Shown: positions 1 to 7,642 of the stretch, piece by piece
How positions within the stretch are numbered: position 1 is the stretch's first letter
Layout: every line of letters starts with the position of its first letter
Assembly: GCF_015209585.1 (NCBI RefSeq)
Contig: NZ_JADEYR010000012.1
Location: 1 to 64,000 of the forward strand
Direction of reading: 5' to 3'
Length of the DNA stretch: 64,000 nt
Source of the DNA: Brachybacterium epidermidis
GTDB taxonomy: Bacteria; Actinomycetota; Actinomycetes; Actinomycetales; Dermabacteraceae
The notes under the pieces: generated by a model
The model's input: the letters and a program-made list of their open reading frames with translations, nothing else
Database searches by the model: none
What the model was told of the DNA's origin: nothing
Position numbers and translations under genes: made by a program

Positions 1-717
1 ATTAGTGACCCACCCAGCCACCCTGGAAACCCCACGACCAGCAGAAACGCTACTGAAATCTCTCAAACCAGGCCCGAGAGGTCCAACTCAGGCCCAAACT
101 TCAACAACTTAATCCAGGGGATCAGGAACTCGAACCCGTATGGCGAGCCCCTCCCTTCTGACATCGGAGCCCTCCTGGGAAGGCTCTCTGACGCTTGGTC
201 ATGGCTGGAGTCGCACGCTCTGATCGGTCCGTCGTCCTCTAATCCGCAGACGGGGAACTGGCAGCAAGTAACTGCCGCTGGGGAGGCAGTCCGGAAGGAC
301 CCGAAGTCCGTTGCGAAGGTGTGGGCCGCTGAGCGACTATCTGGGGACCTTGATCCCGCGCTCTCATCTGCGCGCTCCAACTTCGCGCTCGGAGATTACG
401 AAACTGCCTCCTTCGCGGCCATGAAGGCTGTGGAGGTAGCGGTGAGGGATGCCGCTGGACTGCCGAACGAGTTGCTCGGCGTGAACCTCATGCGCAAAGC
501 GTTCAGCCCGAAGGACGGAGTGCTCCGGGACCCTGAAGCGGAAGGCGGCGAGCAGCAGGCGACGGCTGACCTCTTCGCCGGGGCCATCGGTGCCTACAAG
601 AACCCGGCCAGCCACAGAACGGTGAAGTTCGATGACCCCATGGAGGCAGCCGAGGTCATCCAGTTGGCCGATCTCCTTCTGCGGATCGTTGCACGGGCGA
701 GAGATCGTCTCGACTAG
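1..717 (+). CDS. TIGR02391 (Ymh-type) family protein, 5' end outside window
   Basis: The frame is open from the first base, so the start lies upstream; a GTG at 319 is internal. About 238 residues are visible. The C-terminal 130 residues (LGDYETASFAAMKAVEVAVR, then a GGEQQATADLF stretch, then YKNPASHR) fit the TIGR02391/Ymh family, which I recall as HEPN-related and common near restriction and defence genes. Ahead of it is a helical segment with a DAWSWLESHALI motif and a GNWQQVTAAGEAV stretch, as in longer members of the family. Function is unknown; an RNase or effector role is only an inference. Its stop overlaps the convergent end of the AlbA_2 gene by 4 bp. Base composition looks more AT-rich than the core genes to the right. 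Confidence 0.75.
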   Translation: MSDPPSHPGNPTTSRNATEISQTRPERSNSGPNFNNLIQGIRNSNPYGEPLPSDIGALLGRLSDAWSWLESHALIGPSSSNPQTGNWQQVTAAGEAVRKDPKSVAKVWAAERLSGDLDPALSSARSNFALGDYETASFAAMKAVEVAVRDAAGLPNELLGVNLMRKAFSPKDGVLRDPEAEGGEQQATADLFAGAIGAYKNPASHRTVKFDDPMEAAEVIQLADLLLRIVARARDRLD

Positions 718-1979
718 CCCTGCACGGGGTCATCCGGCTCAGCCATCACCTTCAGGTACTTGATGCCACCCTGGTTGATCACGTCGCGGGCCAAGTCATT
801 TACACCGGGTAGCAGGACCTCTATCGACTCCAGCGGGTTCAGATCGGTCGTGACGGGCTGGAAGTGATGGATCGGTTCGGAGTGGTCAGCGTCGAGCAAG
901 TAGTTGGTACTGCCTTCGTTGGTCCTTACGAAGATGGGCTCGGAGTCCCTGCCGATAAGTCCGACCCGCACTCGGTAGCCAGCGTTGGATTGACGTTCCT
1001 TTGCGTGTGCTCGTAGCACGGAAATGAAGTCGATAAGCGCGGACTCGATGTCTGCTGCCAAGCAGTGGTTCGGCTGCCCCACGGGATAGTAGGCCGCAGC
1101 CTCCTCGCGGTCGGTGAGTGCTCCCAGCCTGTAGGCAGCGAGGACGGTCCCGTCATCGTGGACAGCCTTCCGAAACGCGCGCCGGTCATTCTCCTCGCTG
1201 CGTAACAGCCAGTGCCTCATGCCTTTCCGTACCCGAGTCGATTCCCACCGCCTGAGTGATTGACCACCAGGGAACACCAGGCTGGGTAAAAGTGGCTGCC
1301 GGAAGAACTTGTGTGCCTCTTCCTCCGACATGGGAGCCAACCCAGAGCCACTCTCCGCTGGAAGCGCAGCCATCACGATGACGACGCCCTGCTCGGGGTT
1401 GAGGCCCTGTCCGGCCTGCTTGAAGAGGGCTTGTAGTTGGTGCTCTCGGTCGTCGAAGCGCTGGAAGCGTTCGCGGAAGGAACGCTCGATCTCCCTGTCG
1501 CTCATGAAGACCGTGTGGGGTCCGTTCCGCCTCGGCGCTACAAAGGCATCATCACCTTTGCGGGCGAAGTGCGGAGCATCCCTAGAGTCCGGAACGCGGA
1601 GGAGGACGACGTGCCCTTCCTCCACGTCGAGCGGGAAGAACTCCAATCCGAGCACAGGTGGCCCCACCCGAGCGTAGGCCGCGCGGAGGATGCGCTGCTG
1701 AGCCGCTGCGTTCCACTCGACCGGAGTGACCTTGGACGCGCCGTTGGCTTCGCCATCTTCCTCGACCCCGAAGACGATCCAGCCCCCTCCGCTGTTGGCC
1801 ATCGCAGCAACGTCCTTCGCCACCTCGTCCTGCCAGGTCGGCTTACGTGAGTCGTATAGCGCGGTCTTCCAGTCAAGGTCGCCAGTCTCTTCGACTCTGC
1901 GGTCCACCGCCGCGTCGATGAGATGGTGCGTGATCGCTCCGGGTTCGATACCGAGCGCGCGATGGATCGGGGTGAACAT
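714..1979 (-). CDS. AlbA_2 (Schlafen AAA_4) DNA-binding domain protein
   Basis: A 421-residue protein. Residues about 30-75 (ETGDLDWKTALYD, then EVAKDVAAMANSGGGWIVFG) match the AlbA_2 N-terminal domain of Schlafen-like putative DNA-binding or ATP-binding proteins. The rest, about residues 140-421, has no motif I recognise. The start is ATG at 1979 behind a GGGAGGAG ribosome-binding site. It is the last gene of a minus-strand run (methyltransferase, helicase, DUF6414-like, this gene), 22 bp after the DUF6414-like gene. Its position suggests an accessory or regulatory part of the restriction-type system; that role is inferred. Confidence 0.75.
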   Translation of the reverse strand: MFTPIHRALGIEPGAITHHLIDAAVDRRVEETGDLDWKTALYDSRKPTWQDEVAKDVAAMANSGGGWIVFGVEEDGEANGASKVTPVEWNAAAQQRILRAAYARVGPPVLGLEFFPLDVEEGHVVLLRVPDSRDAPHFARKGDDAFVAPRRNGPHTVFMSDREIERSFRERFQRFDDREHQLQALFKQAGQGLNPEQGVVIVMAALPAESGSGLAPMSEEEAHKFFRQPLLPSLVFPGGQSLRRWESTRVRKGMRHWLLRSEENDRRAFRKAVHDDGTVLAAYRLGALTDREEAAAYYPVGQPNHCLAADIESALIDFISVLRAHAKERQSNAGYRVRVGLIGRDSEPIFVRTNEGSTNYLLDADHSEPIHHFQPVTTDLNPLESIEVLLPGVNDLARDVINQGGIKYLKVMAEPDDPVQG

Positions 1980-2001
1980 GTCTCCTCCCTGTGGCCTAGC
2001 C

Positions 2002-2838
2002 CTAGTAGACCGCTACTGCATCGAGGACGACCGCTGGCCCCTTGATCCATGCGTGAATGTCTTTGGCGGGTAGGTCGATCTTCAGGCTGGCGACGATCTC
2101 CTGAACCTTGTCGCTGATCTCGGTCATGAGCAGCCGCTTGATGAGGTACTCCCAGTCCGGCAGTAGCCAGTCCTCTGTCGAGACGTAGCCATCGTCGCCT
2201 TCGTCCACCAGGCTTCGCACCGTGCCCAGGATTCGACGGTCGCCTTCGATCTGATCGCTGGTCGCGGAGTCCACGAAGAGGTTTGGACGGAGGTTGACGA
2301 GCACCCGGGGGGCGAGTCCCGTCCCAACGACATCGACCAGTACGGGGATCGGGACCAACTCGTTGCGCAGGTACACCGACTGGATGAGCGCCGTGACATC
2401 TGGCTCTATGTCGCTGAAGTCCAGGTCGCGGATGTCCTGCTCGGTCGATTCGAGGTACTTGCGCAGGACGTAGAGCATCTTCCCGGCGAGGCTGGCGGCG
2501 GTAAGGCGAACCAGCCCCTCGACCTCCACGATGTCATCCTTCTTCAGCACCGCTTCCTCTGAAACCGGCACCGTGTGCTCACCCGCAAGGAGTCCGTCGA
2601 TCACTTTGCTGACCGATGCCTTCTCGGTAGGGGCGATGGTGAAACTCGACTGAAGTTCCACGTCCTTCCCGAGTTCGGCTCCGCCTCCAATCCCGGCGAA
2701 CGATGCCTTGGCATTGCCCGAGCGCTTCTTGACGGACTTCTCAACCACATCGGTGAGCCGAGGCATGTCCAGTTCGTGGTAGTCACCCAGAGCCATCAGG
2801 GTCTCAATGTCGAGGTAGACGGGTCGTCTCAGTGCCAT
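2002..2838 (-). CDS. DUF6414-like hypothetical protein
   Basis: A 278-residue soluble protein with no signal peptide or membrane segment. It begins RRPVYLDIETLMALGDY and has a glycine-rich stretch (FAGIGGGAELG) near residue 47, followed by a mixed alpha/beta body. The opening YLD motif and overall layout resemble DUF6414 proteins; this is recognition from memory, not a search. Its ATG shares one base with the TGA of the helicase gene (TGATG at 2836-2840), so translation is probably coupled. It is therefore likely a fixed component of the same operon, function unknown. Confidence 0.55.
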   Translation of the reverse strand: MALRRPVYLDIETLMALGDYHELDMPRLTDVVEKSVKKRSGNAKASFAGIGGGAELGKDVELQSSFTIAPTEKASVSKVIDGLLAGEHTVPVSEEAVLKKDDIVEVEGLVRLTAASLAGKMLYVLRKYLESTEQDIRDLDFSDIEPDVTALIQSVYLRNELVPIPVLVDVVGTGLAPRVLVNLRPNLFVDSATSDQIEGDRRILGTVRSLVDEGDDGYVSTEDWLLPDWEYLIKRLLMTEISDKVQEIVASLKIDLPAKDIHAWIKGPAVVLDAVAVY

Positions 2839-5414
2839 CAGTAATCGCTCGCTATCCCGGACTCGTAGAGCCCCTTGGCCGTCTTCGCGTCCCGGATGGC
2901 CTGTCGGACGTGGTGCTTGGTCAGGTCCAGGACCCGCATGGCCCCTCCGGTCTCGGCCACCGACTCGATGCGGCGGAACTCGCTCTGGTACTTCTCCGCG
3001 AACGCCGCCAGCCCTCGCAACTTGGGCAGGGCGTCGGAGAGGTGATGGCCGTGAGGGTCCACCAGATCAGCCACTACGGCACCCGTGTGGTCGGTGCCGA
3101 AGAAGATGAAGTCGGGGCGAACAGCCTTCCAGTTCCCGGTGTCCTCTTTGTAGGCGATGGCCAGGGACTCCTTGGTGGCGCGTGCCGGGTTGCGGTACCA
3201 GCCCTTGAAGCCGGGCTGCTTGGCCTCGGAGTCCAGGACCTTGCGCTCCCAGTCGTTGAGGGTGATCGGGTAGGTGCCGTCCTGGGCTGCCATGAGGTGC
3301 ATGAGCCGGGTCTCCAGCGGGCTCTCGGTGCCGTCGAGCTCGCGCACCATCGTCTCGGCCTGGGCTGCTTTGGGAACGGTCAGGGAGATGCGCTCGGGCT
3401 GGGTGGACATCCCCTCCAGCCGGTCGTACTCCGCTTGCCTCTCGTCGGGCAGGCCCTTGCGGGCGACGCGGGTCTGGTTAAGCCAGCGTGCCGCCAGTGC
3501 ATCGGCTTCGTGCTCCACGGCTTGTGCGATCTCCTCGACCCGGCCAAGGGCGGCGACGGTGATGTTGGCGTCCAGCAGCTCATCGTCGTCGGAGTCGGCG
3601 GGGACGAGGTGGTCGACATAGGTGGAGCACAGGGCCGGGCTCAGTACCCGTGTCGCGGCCCGGTAGGAGTCCTCGATCGCGCGAGGGTCCGCGGATTCCT
3701 GGAACGACTTGTACGTGACCCCCCCGCCGATGCGCCCGCGGGCTTCCTCTCCGCTCATCGTGAGGACATCCGTGCGAGCCGTGTCGACCTTGTCCTTGTA
3801 CTGCACGGCCCGGCCGTCGAGCACAGCGTGGAGGTACCGGTGTGACTCTGCCACTGCCCCTTCCACGAGACCGTCCTTGGACAGCGCGGTGGCCAGAGCG
3901 GTGAGCCGGCGAATGGGTTTGACGCCCTTTTTGGGGATCGTCACGGAGGGCAGCGTCGCGAAACGGTCCCACACCTCCTGGGGCACAGCGGGATTGGGCA
4001 AGAGGTCCACCGGTTCGAACAGGACGCGGCGCCCTTCGCCTCCACCGGTGCCGGTCTCCTCCTCGTCCTTGGAGGTGGCTCCCTTCATCAGCATCTCGGC
4101 AACACCCGTGGCGGTCTTGCGGGCGAAGAACGGCAGCAAGCAGTCCACGGAGTTCAGCAGTTCATTGCCCGGGATGCGCCGAGCCAGGGGAGTGCGGATC
4201 ATCCGTCCCAGCAGCTGGGTGATGTGGGTGCGATCCTTGGCCGGGCGCATGGAGACCAGCACCTCGGCCCGGGGGCAGTCCCAGCCGGTGGAGATCGCAG
4301 ACTTCGCCAGCAGCACCCGCACGTGCGTGGAGTCCTGCACCCGCTGCGGTTCGATGTATGGCACGTTCTGCTGACCGATGAGAAGGTCCTGGTGCTCACC
4401 GAACACGTTCGCTACGGCGTCGGGGCCGAGTTCGGGCCAGGCGTCGTAGATCGTGTCCAGCACCTGCACGAGGGTCTCCTGAGTGGGCTTGTCGCCGACC
4501 TGGACCACTAGCAGCGGGATGGCCGGATCGGCCTCTTCCTGCTCATCGGCGTCCGCCCTCCATGCTGCCGTCGAGGCACGTACTTTCTCCACTGCCCGCC
4601 GCAGCAGCACCGTGTCGAAGACACCTTGCTCTGTTGGGATGGACAGAACGATGTCGTCCTTGAGCAGGCCCGACGCCTGCACCAGGGCCGAGTCCACGAC
4701 GACGGAGGGCAGTGCAGTACGTCCCTTGGCGTCCTTCATCGCTGTCTCGAACCGCTCGACTGTGGCGGAGATGCCGAAGACGACCGGCATGGGCGGGACA
4801 GCGCCATTGCCGTTGATCAGTCGCTGCACGATGGTGCTGCGGTCCTTGCTCGTCGTCCCCATTCCTCGGTGGGCCTCGTCCAGCACGAAGTACAGCGTGA
4901 GGTCCTTGTTCTCGACGGTGTTGGTGATGACGTCGTAGATTGAGGACTGCACCTCATCCGGCCGCGGCTGGTAGAGACGATCCTGGCCAGGCATGGGGGA
5001 GGGCGCGCCCCGTACCAAACGCGAGTTCTTCGACAGTTTCTGGGTGTTCAGGAAGTACACGTTCCCGGGCCGCAGGGACGGCTCGGAGAACGTGGTCTCG
5101 ATCATCCGTAGGCGCGAGTCGAGGTCGCTCGCAGCCTCCTGCAACCGTGCCCGCGACTGCTCGTTGAGAGACGGGTCGTCGGAGAACCACAGCACGACAG
5201 CGCCGGGATCGGCCTCGAAGTCGAACTCGTCGTTGCCGAAGAAGAGTGCCTCGATCACGGCGGCGGCCATGACGGTCTTGCCTGCGCCGGTCGTGGCGGT
5301 GAGGGAGAACTGTGACAGGGACCCGTAGCGGTGGTACATGTCGCGGGCCTGGTCCAGGTTCCGTAGCACGTCGCGGACGGCCTCGGCCTGGTAGTCCTTC
5401 AACGTGTAGCGCAT
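2838..5414 (-). CDS. DEAD/DEAH-box helicase, type III restriction Res-like subunit
   Basis: An 858-residue superfamily 2 helicase: Walker A ATTGAGKT at 40-47, DEAH at 179-182, SAT at 216-218, and a C-terminal helicase lobe with a QLLGRMIRT motif VI near residue 400. In type III systems Res translocates and cleaves when bound to Mod. The C-terminal region (RPDF at 766-769, then VADLVDPHG at 781-789) sits where a PD-(D/E)xK nuclease is expected, but the E-x-K is replaced by D-L-V-D, so cleavage activity is doubtful. Start and stop overlap their neighbours in TGATG junctions at 5412-5416 and 2836-2840. The frame is intact, although its partner methyltransferase is broken. Other RM-associated helicase families are possible. 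Confidence 0.8.
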   Translation of the reverse strand: MRYTLKDYQAEAVRDVLRNLDQARDMYHRYGSLSQFSLTATTGAGKTVMAAAVIEALFFGNDEFDFEADPGAVVLWFSDDPSLNEQSRARLQEAASDLDSRLRMIETTFSEPSLRPGNVYFLNTQKLSKNSRLVRGAPSPMPGQDRLYQPRPDEVQSSIYDVITNTVENKDLTLYFVLDEAHRGMGTTSKDRSTIVQRLINGNGAVPPMPVVFGISATVERFETAMKDAKGRTALPSVVVDSALVQASGLLKDDIVLSIPTEQGVFDTVLLRRAVEKVRASTAAWRADADEQEEADPAIPLLVVQVGDKPTQETLVQVLDTIYDAWPELGPDAVANVFGEHQDLLIGQQNVPYIEPQRVQDSTHVRVLLAKSAISTGWDCPRAEVLVSMRPAKDRTHITQLLGRMIRTPLARRIPGNELLNSVDCLLPFFARKTATGVAEMLMKGATSKDEEETGTGGGEGRRVLFEPVDLLPNPAVPQEVWDRFATLPSVTIPKKGVKPIRRLTALATALSKDGLVEGAVAESHRYLHAVLDGRAVQYKDKVDTARTDVLTMSGEEARGRIGGGVTYKSFQESADPRAIEDSYRAATRVLSPALCSTYVDHLVPADSDDDELLDANITVAALGRVEEIAQAVEHEADALAARWLNQTRVARKGLPDERQAEYDRLEGMSTQPERISLTVPKAAQAETMVRELDGTESPLETRLMHLMAAQDGTYPITLNDWERKVLDSEAKQPGFKGWYRNPARATKESLAIAYKEDTGNWKAVRPDFIFFGTDHTGAVVADLVDPHGHHLSDALPKLRGLAAFAEKYQSEFRRIESVAETGGAMRVLDLTKHHVRQAIRDAKTAKGLYESGIASDY

Positions 5415-5932
5415 CAGCGGCCACCCCTCAGCATGAAGTTCTGCAAGTACGACTCGTACAGCCGCACCGGGAGCACCGCGCTGGGCAGGTCACGGCACAC
5501 CATCTGGAAGGCCGAGTCATCATCCGTGACGATGAACGCCGTCCGCACTGAGTCCTCCTCCGCCACCCGTGTCACGAAGGCGCCGGCCTGGTCCAGGTTC
5601 TCCAGCACGCCGTACGTCTGCGCCACGTCCCAGCCGTCCTCACCGAGATCGGTGATAATCCGGCCCTGCGACCCGGCTCGCATCCACAGCATCGGAGCGA
5701 TCCGTTCGAAAGCGCGGTTGTGACGCACCGAGAGGGGAGCCTCGTACGTGAGCGTGAAGAAAGCGGCGTTCTCGTCGAACCCGTGGCTCATTGGGAACTC
5801 GTCGGTGAACTTGTAGTCGCCCTTGACCGGCTCGCCCTCCGGCGTCTTTCCCGTGATGGCAGCCGTAACGCGCGGCTTGGTGATGTAGTCACAGATGCCC
5901 AGCGCCTCCCAGCCCTCGTCTCCGGGACGTAG
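5414..5932 (-). pseudogene. 3' fragment of IS-disrupted beta-class DNA methyltransferase (Mod)
   Basis: This is the C-terminal part (about 172 codons) of the methyltransferase whose 5' part is at 7639-9283. The protein resumes at RPGDEGWEALGICDYITKPR, the usual continuation of this Mod family after its NNEVSAEEQR motif. An ATG-initiated frame runs from 6046, inside the IS, through this fragment; its first 35 or so residues are IS-derived and are not part of the original protein. The last 4 bases (5929-5932, GTAG) are the target duplication. The stop overlaps the helicase start (TGATG). Transcription of the helicase now has to cross or begin within the IS. Confidence 0.9.
5929..5932. repeat. 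Target-site duplication GTAG, left of IS copy 1
   Basis: GTAG sits directly outside the left inverted repeat and recurs at 7639-7642 outside the right one. Keeping a single copy joins the two methyltransferase fragments in frame. Confidence 0.95.
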
Positions 5933-5979
5933 CCTCGAGTTTTCATAGCGGTGTGGTCTCGATGGGTGGGAGGCATAGA

Positions 5980-6051
5980 GAAAGGTGCTCCTGGCCTGGG
6001 ATGATACGGGGTGTTGAAGCTCGTAGCCATCCGCCGGAAGGAGCACCTTTC
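5980..6051 (+). promoter_or_regulatory. Inverted repeat burying the transposase ribosome-binding site
   Basis: GAAAGGTGCTCCT at 5980-5992 is the perfect reverse complement of 6039-6051, separated by 46 bases. The right arm contains the AGGAG of the Shine-Dalgarno for the transposase GTG at 6054. A transcript entering from outside the IS would fold this stem and hide the site. A transcript starting inside the loop would not. This is the layout known to protect IS10 and IS50 from read-through transcription; its role here is inferred. The same stem is present in copy 2. Confidence 0.75.
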
Positions 6052-6053
6052 AG

Positions 6054-7466
6054 GTGTCCCACCCTACCTTGTTCTTCTACCCCCGTCCGCGCGTGGACAT
6101 CGCTGAGGTCCCGGCCCTCTCGCATGCTGGTGCGGTGCTGCTGACCGACACGATCCACGCCACCGGCCTCGCCTCTTCGCTGCGGGAAGCACTGGCTCCG
6201 TGGACGAAGCCGCTGGCCGAGCACCACGCGGCGAAGGTCCTGCTGGACCTCGCACTCACTCTCGCAATCGGCGGGGAGCATGCTTCGGATACTGATCTGC
6301 TGCGTTGCGAGCCGGGCCTGTTCGGTGATGTCGCCTCGGCCCCGACGATCTCCCGCACGCTCACCACCCTCGCCCAGGACGCGCCCACCGTGATCGAGGC
6401 GATCTCGAAAGCCCGCCGGGCCGCGCGTGAACAGGCCTGGGCCCTGGCCGGAGACCATTCCCCGACTGTGGGGGCGAGCGTGAAGAGCCCGCTGGTCATC
6501 GACCTCGACGCCACCCTGATCACCGCCCACAGTGAGAAGGAGCGGGCCGCACCGACGTTCAAACGCGGCTTCGGATACCACCCGTTGTGTGCGTTCCTTG
6601 CCCACGGCAGCGACGGGACGGGGGACCCCCTGGCGACCCCGCTGCGCCCCGGCAACGCCGGCTCCACCACCGCCGCTGATCACATCACCGTCACCCGTGA
6701 CGCTCTGGCCCAGCTGCCTGCGGGCCTGCTGGCCCGGGGCGGGCGGGGGTCGAAGAAGATCCTGATCCGCACCGACGGGGCCGGCGGCACCAAAGACTTC
6801 CTGGCCTGGCTCCAGCGGCAGCGTCTGGCCTACTCGGTCGGGTTCACCCTCCCTGCGAACACGCCTGACCTACTGGAACGTATCGACGAGGCAAAGGCGT
6901 GGACCCCCGCCTACGACAGCGAGGACGAGGGGATCCGCGAGGGGACATGGGTGGCGGAGCTGACCGGGCTCCTTGACTTAGCCGCGTGGCCTGCCGGGAT
7001 GCGGGTGATCGTGCGGAAGGAACGTCCTCATCCTGGGGCGCAGCTGCGGATCACCGATCACGAGGGGATGCGCATCACCGCGTTCGCCACCAACTCCCCG
7101 CGCGGCCAGCTTGCCGTCCTGGAACTGCGGCACCGTCGCCGTGCACGCTGCGAAGACCGGATCCGTAACGCCAAGGACATGGGCCTTGAGAAGTTCCCGC
7201 TGCAGTCCTTCGCGCAGAACCAGATCTGGTGCCAGATCATCCAACTCGCCTCCGAGCTCGTCGCCTGGATGCAAACCATCGCCTTCAGCAGGCACGACGC
7301 GAGGAAATGGGAACCCAAACGGCTCCGCGCGCGGTTGTTCGAGATCCCCGCGACCCTCGTGCGCCGCGCCCGGCACAAGGTCCTCCACCTCGCCGAACAT
7401 GCACCCGAAGCCGTGAGGGTCCTGACCGGCGTCAACCGGCTCCGCACCACCGTCGCACAGACCTAA
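6054..7466 (+). CDS. IS1380-family-like DDE transposase, copy 1
   Basis: A 470-residue transposase. It starts at GTG 6054 behind GGAAGGAG (MSHPTLFFYPRPRVDIAEVP). A probable first catalytic Asp lies in PLVIDLDATL (about residue 150), a second acidic region in IRTDGAGG (about residue 241), and the C-terminal part contains RCEDRIRNAKDMGL, a plausible E-region. It catalyses movement of its own element. Full length with no frameshift, so probably active or recently active. Roughly nine in ten residues match the copy at 29385, so the two are diverged isoforms and not a fresh local duplication. Confidence 0.93.
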   Translation: MSHPTLFFYPRPRVDIAEVPALSHAGAVLLTDTIHATGLASSLREALAPWTKPLAEHHAAKVLLDLALTLAIGGEHASDTDLLRCEPGLFGDVASAPTISRTLTTLAQDAPTVIEAISKARRAAREQAWALAGDHSPTVGASVKSPLVIDLDATLITAHSEKERAAPTFKRGFGYHPLCAFLAHGSDGTGDPLATPLRPGNAGSTTAADHITVTRDALAQLPAGLLARGGRGSKKILIRTDGAGGTKDFLAWLQRQRLAYSVGFTLPANTPDLLERIDEAKAWTPAYDSEDEGIREGTWVAELTGLLDLAAWPAGMRVIVRKERPHPGAQLRITDHEGMRITAFATNSPRGQLAVLELRHRRRARCEDRIRNAKDMGLEKFPLQSFAQNQIWCQIIQLASELVAWMQTIAFSRHDARKWEPKRLRARLFEIPATLVRRARHKVLHLAEHAPEAVRVLTGVNRLRTTVAQT

Positions 7467-7638
7467 CCCGGCGAGACCACCCGCCCCTACGACCAGCAGC
7501 TCCTCTTCTCGGGAGTGGAACCCGACCGCCCGCAACGGACACTGCGACGATCTGTCATACCCGAATGCCAGAATCAGCAGCTCAACACCGGCAACGACGC
7601 CGACCCACCCCGCTCACCAGCCCCATGAAACATCGAGG

Positions 7639-7642
7639 GTAG
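7639..7642. repeat. Target-site duplication GTAG, right of IS copy 1
   Basis: Second copy of the 4-bp duplication, directly after the right inverted repeat. Confidence 0.95.

Larger units (their letters stand above)
5933..7638 (+). mobile_element. IS1380-like insertion sequence, copy 1 (1706 bp)
   Basis: Bounded by imperfect terminal inverted repeats: 14 bases at 5933-5946 and 7625-7638, with 12 of 14 matching (outer CCTCGA, inner TTTCAT). A 4-bp GTAG duplication flanks it. It carries one transposase gene, and length and duplication size fit the IS1380 family. The last 170 bp after the transposase stop are non-coding, contain CCCGACCGCCCGCAACGGAC near 7520, and are closely shared with copy 2. 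It lies inside the methyltransferase gene in the opposite orientation. Confidence 0.95.

Noticed and set aside
5414-6046. A 210-residue intact gene starting inside the IS
   Set aside because: Its first 35 or so residues come from IS sequence; the rest is the C-terminus of the split methyltransferase.
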